64,000 bases of DNA. Source: Gamsiella multidivaricata (Eukaryota > Mortierellomycota > Mortierellomycetes > Mortierellales > Mortierellaceae). This document shows, one piece after another, positions 57,487 through 64,000 of the stretch. The notes beneath the pieces were generated by a model, which did not search any database, was not told the origin of the DNA, and was given only the letters and a program-made list of their open reading frames with translations. The stretch covers positions 558,001 through 622,000 of the forward strand of contig NW_026251715.1 in the NCBI RefSeq assembly GCF_025024155.1. Direction: 5' to 3'. Within the stretch, counting starts at the first letter, position 1; every line of letters begins with the position of its first letter. Made by a program: the position numbers and the translations under genes.

Positions 57487-59146
57487 ATGCTTCGGATGCC
57501 CAGATTCGACATCACTTTTCGGCAGCTAATCTTTGCCAGTATCGCACTGCATGTTGTTCTGCTTGTCTACGGCCACTGGCAAGATACGCATCTCGTCGTA
57601 AAGTACACAGACATCGACTATGTTGTCTTTACAGACGCTTCGCGCTACCTCACCCAAGGACAGTCTCCGTACAAGCGCGCCACCTATCGATACACGCCCC
57701 TACTCGCCCAGCTGTTGACGCCCAATATCTATCTTCACGAATCCTTTGGTAAATGGGTCTTTACTGGAGCGGATCTGCTGATCGGCGTGCTGATTCAAAA
57801 GATCCTGCGTCTCAGAGGCATGTCCGAATTGAGAGCCGTCAAGTACAACGCCATCTGGCTGCTCAATCCTATGGTTGCCAACATTTCAACCCGAGGCAAC
57901 GCTGAGAGTGTCATTGGCGCCATGGTCTTGGGCTCCTTTTACCTGATCATGAAAAAGCGGATAGGCTGGGGTGCCTTCCTGTACGGACTCAGCGTTCATT
58001 TCAAAACCTATCCCATCATCTACTCCATTGCGCTGCTGGTGATGATGGATGACGGATATGGAGAGTCGCAGGGCGAGGTCGCACATGATAGACGGGATGA
58101 AAAGGAGCAGGAAACCGTACGGCAACTCAACGGTGAACAGAGCGGGTCCAGAAATTCCAGCAACAACATCGTTCTCAAGACCGTCAAGGGCCTTGTTGAC
58201 TTTGTCACTTGGCGCCGTGTTCGATTCGGACTCTTGAGTGGAGGTTGGTTTTTCCTCATAACGGGACTCATGTACTACATGTACGTGCTGCTATCATCTT
58301 GGCGTGTTGCAATTACCTCCTCTGTCAGCTGTGAGCATTAACAGACGGGTAGATAATGTATGTCTAATCGCTTTGTTTGTTTCCTTCATGATAGGTACGG
58401 CTACGAGTTCCTCTTTGAAACGTACCTGTACCATGTTACACGCAAGGACCATCGGCATAACTTTTCTTTCTGGTTCTACAACATTTATCTGACGTTTACC
58501 TCACCAACGGGTACGCTGGTTGGCGTGTTGACGTTTGTGCCCCAATTGGCTCTGGTCTTGGCCATCGGATGCTGCTTTGGCAAGGACATTTTCTTTTGCG
58601 CCTTCCTGCAGACATTCGCGTTCGTGGCCTGGAACAAGGTCTGCACTGCTCAGGTATGTCGAATGTTGCAAACTGGGCTGGACACGATGTGTCCATTCCT
58701 CGCTTTGTCGATTATTGCTGTGTTACGATGCAAAAGCTACCCTGAGTTCGAGCACGTTCAATTTGACAGACAGTGATTTGACCCCTTCATCTCTGTCCCT
58801 TTGTTCTTTCTTTGTTTTCATCCTGTTCTCCCTCCAGTACTTTATGTGGTACATTGTGTTCTTGCCACTTTTGATCCCATGTCTAGCGTCTAATCCTCGA
58901 ATGGGTCTGCGGTCGCAAGGACGGAACATGTTGGTTGGATGGGTGATCGCGCAGGGTCTCTGGCTGTCCCAGGCATACAATCTCGAATTCCTGGGGTTGA
59001 ACACATTCTGGAACTTGTTCCTGGCGTCGGGCCTGATGTACGCTACCAACGTCTGGATCCTGGTCGAGCTGATTACGGGGGCAGAGTATGAGCCGATCTT
59101 TAACGACCGAGGAATGATTCGGCGGGTGTGGTCTTCTCGCCGCTAG
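57487..59146 (+). CDS. GPI14: GPI mannosyltransferase I (PIG-M/Gpi14)
   Basis: Endoplasmic reticulum membrane enzyme that adds the first mannose (alpha-1,4) to the GPI anchor precursor, using dolichol-phosphate-mannose. Three exons (57487-58280, 58395-58653, 58838-59146) total exactly 454 codons (453 residues). The N-terminal helix is followed by the lumenal acidic motif KYTDIDYVVFTDA (DXD), GQSPYKRATYRYTPLLAQL, a GADLLIGVLI helix, NAIWLLNPMVANISTRGNAE, HFKTYPIIYSIALL, GYEFLFETYLYHVTRKDHRH, NFSFWFYNIYL and QYFMWYIVFLPLL. About eight to ten membrane segments are seen. A hydrophilic insertion at about residues 185-240 is longer than usual. Confidence 0.94.
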
Positions 59147-59965
59147 TGGGTGGGCATATGAACGTAGCGGATCATTATCGATAATAAAAAAATGCATTCT
59201 CAGTTGAATGTTCTGATGTTCTGCTTTCGTCTCGCATATCTCTCCCTTCATGGTCGATGGCCACGCTTATACTTTTGTCTGGGGTTAAGATCAGGTCCAC
59301 TTTGCTACTTTACACTTTACTGTTCACTTGTGTAGACTATCTAAGTGTGTGAGACCAGGAAACCTGGTCAATGTTCTTCGCAGCCAATCCCGACACCTCA
59401 TGAAAGTAACCAGAAACAGATTTGTCTTCCCCACTCTTGGACCTTCCAGATGTGTCCCTGTGCCTTGTCTGCGATGAAAATCCATCCGCGCGCAGTGACA
59501 GGCATGGACGGGTGCACGGTATGCATGCTTATACATGTAGGCAAGTGTTATGCGTTCTGTGTGTGTGTGTATGTGTGTGTATGTGTGTGCATGCGTATGT
59601 ATGTGCTCACAAGAAATGCTTTTTCTTGTGGACCTCAGCTCACTTTTTCTTTTACTCCAGGATCTGATCAGGATAAGGAGTAGGGGAATAGTTCGCCCCG
59701 GAGCCAGGCTTCTCTTTCTTCGTCGTCATCTTCCTCCCGCCCACTGCTTTCTGCCCCTGCTCCTCCCTCCCTTCCGCCCCTTCCCTTTATCTCCCCTCCT
59801 TCGTTTCTTATTTCCTCTTCCCCTTCCTTATTTCCGCAACTGCCATCCCATCCTCCTTCACGCTCTTCCTTTTCTTCACTGTCGCCGTCTTGTTCCCCCT
59901 CTGGTGCACCGCATTGTACCACTTTTGCTCCGACTCTCTCTCCTCTCCAGAGTGATAGACTGAAG
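59147..59965. promoter_or_regulatory. Promoter and 5' UTR region of the ceramide synthase gene
   Basis: Contains a (TG)n-like microsatellite with GTATGTGTGTG units at 59559-59592, then a 200-bp pyrimidine-rich stretch (CCTTCC/CTCCC, about 59710-59950) leading to the ATG at 59966. No other gene was recognised. Confidence 0.45.
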
Positions 59966-61657
59966 ATGGTTCTTGCAGATGCTGGACAGCCTATTCTGTC
60001 GGTGTCTTCACCGATCGTCAACATCTCGCTTCTTCACAAAGAAACCTCTTCGGCCCATTCTGACAGCGTTGTTTCCTCAGACGTAGTTGCACAAAAGATC
60101 AATCCTTCCAAATTCGTCACAGAGACGTCTCCTCCAGAACTAAAACTATCAAAGGGGACTACTGTATCAAAAAAGTCAACATCCTTTGCTGGTGAAAAGA
60201 GGCGCACAATCCACGAGAATGCCAAAAGGAAACAGCGCAACGTCATTGAAGGGACCGGCGGCAAGAGCGCCCTTTCATTCATGTACAAACATCAATTAGG
60301 TAAGCAGATTCACTGGAGACCGAACTGCAAAGTTCCAGGCATGATGCACCCCTGACTCTTGCTCTCCAACTTTTCGCATCTGCTCTGTCTGATCATCTAA
60401 TATTTCAACTTTGATAGATGTTCCCGCAATGTTCATTACCGCTGTACTGGTATGCCACTTCGGACTCAGGATACCGATGGCGGCGACATTTCTCTTTCTT
60501 CAAAACAAGGACCCGATCACTGGACTTTATTCGAAAGCATGGACGGATCTGAACTTTGTCTTCTTTTGGATCGTGATGTTCACGTTCGTGAGGGCGTTTG
60601 TCATGACCATGATACTGAAGCCCATTGCGATCCAATGCGGCGTCAAGAGGGAGCACCAACGAAATCGTTTCCAGGAAGAAGGCTGGGTCTGTCTTTATTA
60701 CTCTGCGAGCTGGACCCTGGGCATGGTAAGCTGGTTTTTGTTGTTTTTTTGTTTTCGTTCTTTTTCCATCCCGAAGGGTCAACAGAAGGGGGAGCACCAG
60801 CATTCCATGACATGGATGTTTTGACTTGGCCTATGGATAAAGGTGGAGATCAAAAAAAGAAAGGACAGCGGTTGCACAAACGGAAGATGATATCATCAGG
60901 CGCGCACGGAAGACGATTTTATTTTACCGGGGACGTGGGGGCAGCAAAGAGACAGGACGATGTTGGTGCTCAACAAGGAGCGATGGATATTCTTAATTCC
61001 TTTTGCTCCACCGCTGAGGAACTAGACGAGACATGCTTGGAGGGCAAGTCCAAACAGGAATGGACAAATGGACAGCCAACTACCCATATACATCCAGAAA
61101 CGCATACAATGCATACCTTCACTGATGCATGCAGCTCCATCTATCTTTGACGGTTCAAGTCGGGGATAAAATCCCTCGGCAGAGGAAGCCGGCTCCTGCA
61201 CATGTCATTTTCTATCAATATTTATAATTTCCTCGAACTATATCCGGAGATTTGATTATCCTGTCGTTGTCAATTGCTTTTCAGGCACCGTCAATGCACC
61301 TCATACTCACACTCTATTGTTTTTACTTCGCCATGCTACCGTAGTATGTCCTGCGGAGCTCGCCCGTCTGGAACAACTGGTTCTTCTGGTTCAAGACCGA
61401 GGCATTTTTTGAGGGCTACCCTCACACTCAATTACCCCATGTCATGCTCTGGTACTACTACGTCCAGCTAGCATTCTGGCTCCAGCAGATCTTTGTCCTC
61501 CACATCGAGGTCCCGCGAAAGGACTTTTGGGCATTAATGGCTCACCACACGGTCACTCTACTTCTGATCAGCGGCAGTGCGTTATCCAACTTCTGGAGGG
61601 CTGGTAACGCGGTCTTTGTAGTCATGGACCTTGCGGATATCATCCTTGCTGTAAGTG

Positions 61658-61696
<39 letters not shown>

Positions 61697-62229
61697 AAAG
61701 ACCAATCAGCACTCGAATGTTGTCCAGTTCAGGATGCAATGCCTTAAACAAAACCGCCCATCTCAATGTAACTCCACTAGTTCTCAAAGTCCATCAAGTA
61801 TCTGGGAGTGTCCAGCAGGATCTGCGACGGCTTCTTTGCATGCTTCATGATCTCGTGGCTGTATACCCGACATTACCTCTATGGATATATTTTACACTCA
61901 TTCATTTTCACGGCGTATGAGATGATTCCATTCGAGCTTGATATTGCGCAGGGAAAGTGGTACTGCAGGGAGTTGGCCTGGCTGCCGGTCCTTGGCCTGA
62001 GTCTACTACAGATCCTCATGGTGTACTGGTTCGCGTTGATCCTACGGATATTGTTCAGGATTCTCAAGGGCCACAATGCTGAGGACGACCGCAGCGACGA
62101 GGAGCCGTATGTGCACCGATTGTCTCAAGTGTGCACACATGTTTCAGAAAATAAGGGCCCCTGCTAATCATGGTCTCTTCTTTCCCTGTCTATTTTTTTC
62201 TATATAGCGAGTCTAAGGACGAAAAGTAG
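59966..62229 (+). CDS. LAG1: Ceramide synthase (LAG1 family)
   Basis: Endoplasmic reticulum acyl-CoA-dependent sphingoid base N-acyltransferase. Five exons (59966-60299, 60418-60725, 61345-61650, 61790-62106, 62208-62229) total exactly 429 codons (428 residues). The long hydrophilic N-terminus lacks a homeobox. The TLC domain starts near residue 112 and carries the Lag1 motif: VPRKDFWALMAHHTVTLLLI, SGSALSNFWRAGNAVFVVMD and LADIILA-SIKYLGV, with the two catalytic His and the DxxD acidic pair. About six to seven helices are seen. The tail, RSDEEPESKDEK, is short, acidic and basic. Introns 2 (619 bp) and 3 (139 bp, with about 34 A) are unusual; a 305-codon frame through intron 2 looks like chance. 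It lies 820 bp after PIG-M on the same strand. Confidence 0.93.
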
Positions 62230-62488
62230 ATGTACTTATATAGCAGCAAACTAATTATGTTTTTATCAGCCTTTTTAATATAAAGCACATAATCTTCTTT
62301 CAGGTTGTCTATGTATTGTACGGGGGGCTGCCAACATGGAATCATTTACTGGGCTATGCCTTGAATGGGTACCTTTCATTGTGCGGCAATATAAATACTG
62401 TGACGCATCTCCGCTGCACATCAACCATCGAACACGCTTTCCAGGATCGTGGTCAGCATCAAAGTCAACCGCAGCAACAGAGATCATC

Positions 62489-63940
62489 ATGGACAGCTCA
62501 TCCTCATCTCCTATGCGCCCAGTCCAGGCAGACACGACTGCCGCCTTTCCATCACAATCACATTCACAATCCTCATCGGCTGCAACACCAGGACCCAAAA
62601 AGCGCAAGAATGCTGCCGTTGTCCCCTCATTGCCCAAACCCAAGAAACAGAAGCTGCCTCGCAATCTAGACAGCATCCCAGCACGGAATCAGCTACCCAA
62701 CGTGCCCAGTACTGGCGGAATTAATAAAGCTGGGCAACGCATGGTCAAAGGGCCCTACAAGAAGCGAGAGAAAAAGGACAAGGACGGTAAAAAGGTTCCT
62801 GGGACCCCCACGGCCACCTCTGCGCCCGGGACACCCGGAGCAGGACCAAGCGCAACTTCAACTGTGGGAGGAAGAAAAGGGAAGGCAGGAAAATCAAATA
62901 ATGGCAGTACGTCCTCCAATCTCATTCCTGGCAGTGATCCCTCCAGCGCTCGCGCAGACGCAATTGTACCATCTGGATCGACTCTGGCGCATGGCGTCAA
63001 GGATGAGGACGGAGAAGACAATGAGCGGAGGCCAGTAACCCAGACGGGCGAAGTAGGGGATGCAAACGGTGGGGCAGAAGGGGGGGAAACTGGTGCGGAT
63101 GGCAAGGATGAGGACGATGACGAGCACGAGGAAGAGCCAGAGTACACAGAGTATGAGTGGAACCAGGAAGCAACATCGAGAGGCAGAAGCAAAGAGGAAC
63201 TCAAGTAGGTTCAGGATCTGGGTTCTTGGATGAAATATCTAACGTTATTTGACATGGGCATGTCGACACCCATCAACTGGCATTCACCATATACTTTCGT
63301 ACCCGCGCTCCCTCCCCCTTTCTCTCTTTTCCTCTATATTCTCTGCTACTAGGGCGCTGCTGGATCGTTTTTCCGACGAGCAGCTGCAGCGGTACGAAGT
63401 ATACCGCAGATCTGTTCTCAGCCGATCGACTGTCAAGAAGGCAAGTCAAATCGCACTATCAGAAGCTCAATGGGTTGATGGCCATGCTTTTTATTTTTTT
63501 TATCTTTGCGCTGACATCTAGCACGAACCCTTTTTATGGATGATAGCTTGTTGGCACAATTCTCAATCAGCAAGTGACACAAACGATGGCGTTTGTCGTA
63601 GCAGGGTTCTGCAAAGTATTTGTGGGTCAAATGGTCGAGAAGGGTATGTGGAACCGCGCTTTTTTTTTTTTTTTTTTTTATGATGACCTCAGACTTGTAT
63701 GTTGTCACCATCGATACTAAGCTTGCCTACTGTCTACCCATTGTCCGTTGATTGCCGCTGTTGCCTCCCATGTTCGATAATGATTTAGCGCGAGAGGTCA
63801 TGGAGGATTGGGGCGAGACTGGGCCCATCCGTCCGGAGCACCTGCGTGAGGCCCAGCGACGGTACAAGAAGGAGGAACTGCAGCGTGGCCAGGGTGTGCA
63901 GACACCATATGGATACAAGCGGCGTTTGTTCTGCCGATAA
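62489..63940 (+). CDS. TAF11: TFIID subunit TAF11
   Basis: Histone-fold subunit of the general transcription factor TFIID, which pairs with TAF13. Four exons (62489-63204, 63353-63440, 63547-63643, 63789-63940) total exactly 351 codons (350 residues). The first 235 residues are disordered (Lys-rich KREKKDKDGKK, Gly/Ala/Pro and acidic stretches). The TAF11 histone fold follows: LLDRFSDEQLQRYEVYRRSV, then QQVTQTMAFVVAGFCKVFVG, VEKAREVMEDWGETGPIRPE and HLREAQRRYKKEEL. Intron 2 begins GCAAGT (AAG|GCAAGT), a GC-AG intron; phase demands it, since no nearby GT keeps the frame. The ATG at 62489 is preferred over an in-frame one at 62336, because the sequence between them does not resemble the family. 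An AATAAAG signal follows at 63981. Confidence 0.94.
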
Positions 63941-64000
63941 GAGATTTCGTCGATGTAGACCGCAGGTTGCAGTCGTGCCAATAAAGCTCCTTTTTCCAAT

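Noticed and set aside
60452..61150. 232-codon frame through intron 2 of the ceramide synthase gene
   Set aside because: It overlaps exon 2 in the wrong frame, and the intron boundaries (donor after 60725, acceptor before 61345) join the TLC domain in phase. The translated intron has no recognisable features.

Overview
The window looks like nuclear DNA from an early-diverging fungus. I infer Mucoromycota, most likely Mortierellomycotina. The reasons are dense genes with short GT-AG introns (about 50-150 bp), CT/GA-rich promoters, and a conserved eukaryotic gene set that keeps a DNMT2-type methyltransferase and a SNAPc subunit and adds a type III glutamine synthetase. The species call is inference; no ribosomal or other marker gene is present.

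Layout, left to right. 1-4437: 5' part of the RNA polymerase I second-largest subunit (minus), divergent from a membrane-anchored METTL24/FkbM-like methyltransferase (plus). 4706-11933: a complete DNA transposon of 7,210 bp with 667-bp terminal inverted repeats (TIRs) and a perfect 9-bp target-site duplication. It carries two convergent genes, a DUF6589-like putative DDE transposase and a RecQ-like helicase. Both start inside the TIRs, so they share promoter, 5' UTR intron, start codon and first codons. 12082-16727: an Ssb-type Hsp70 (minus) divergent from a DNMT2/TRDMT1 methyltransferase (plus). 16822-22592: mitochondrial dihydroxy-acid dehydratase (minus) and a Zap1-like C2H2 factor (plus) around a promoter with a duplicated block. 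23932-30964: SNAPc subunit 3 and type III glutamine synthetase. 31306-37948: a seven-exon gene joining an Spt23/Mga2-like region, an IPT/TIG domain and ankyrin repeats to Crz1-like zinc fingers. 41930-50152: an Sds3-like histone deacetylase complex subunit, an unrecognised 661-residue protein, and an 83-residue single-pass membrane protein split by an intron. 50839-63940: four plus-strand genes, namely glycogen debranching enzyme, PIG-M mannosyltransferase I, ceramide synthase and TAF11.

Functionally, the host genes are mostly housekeeping: transcription by Pol I (RPA135), snRNA promoters (SNAPC3) and Pol II (TAF11), ribosome-associated folding (Ssb), tRNA methylation, branched-chain amino acid, glutamine and glycogen metabolism, GPI anchors and sphingolipids. 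The accessory material is the transposon, which sits between the 3' ends of two convergent host genes and disrupts neither. Its identical TIRs and intact TSD suggest recent movement. Exon coordinates were read by eye from splice signals and reading-frame phase; places where the phase does not close are stated.
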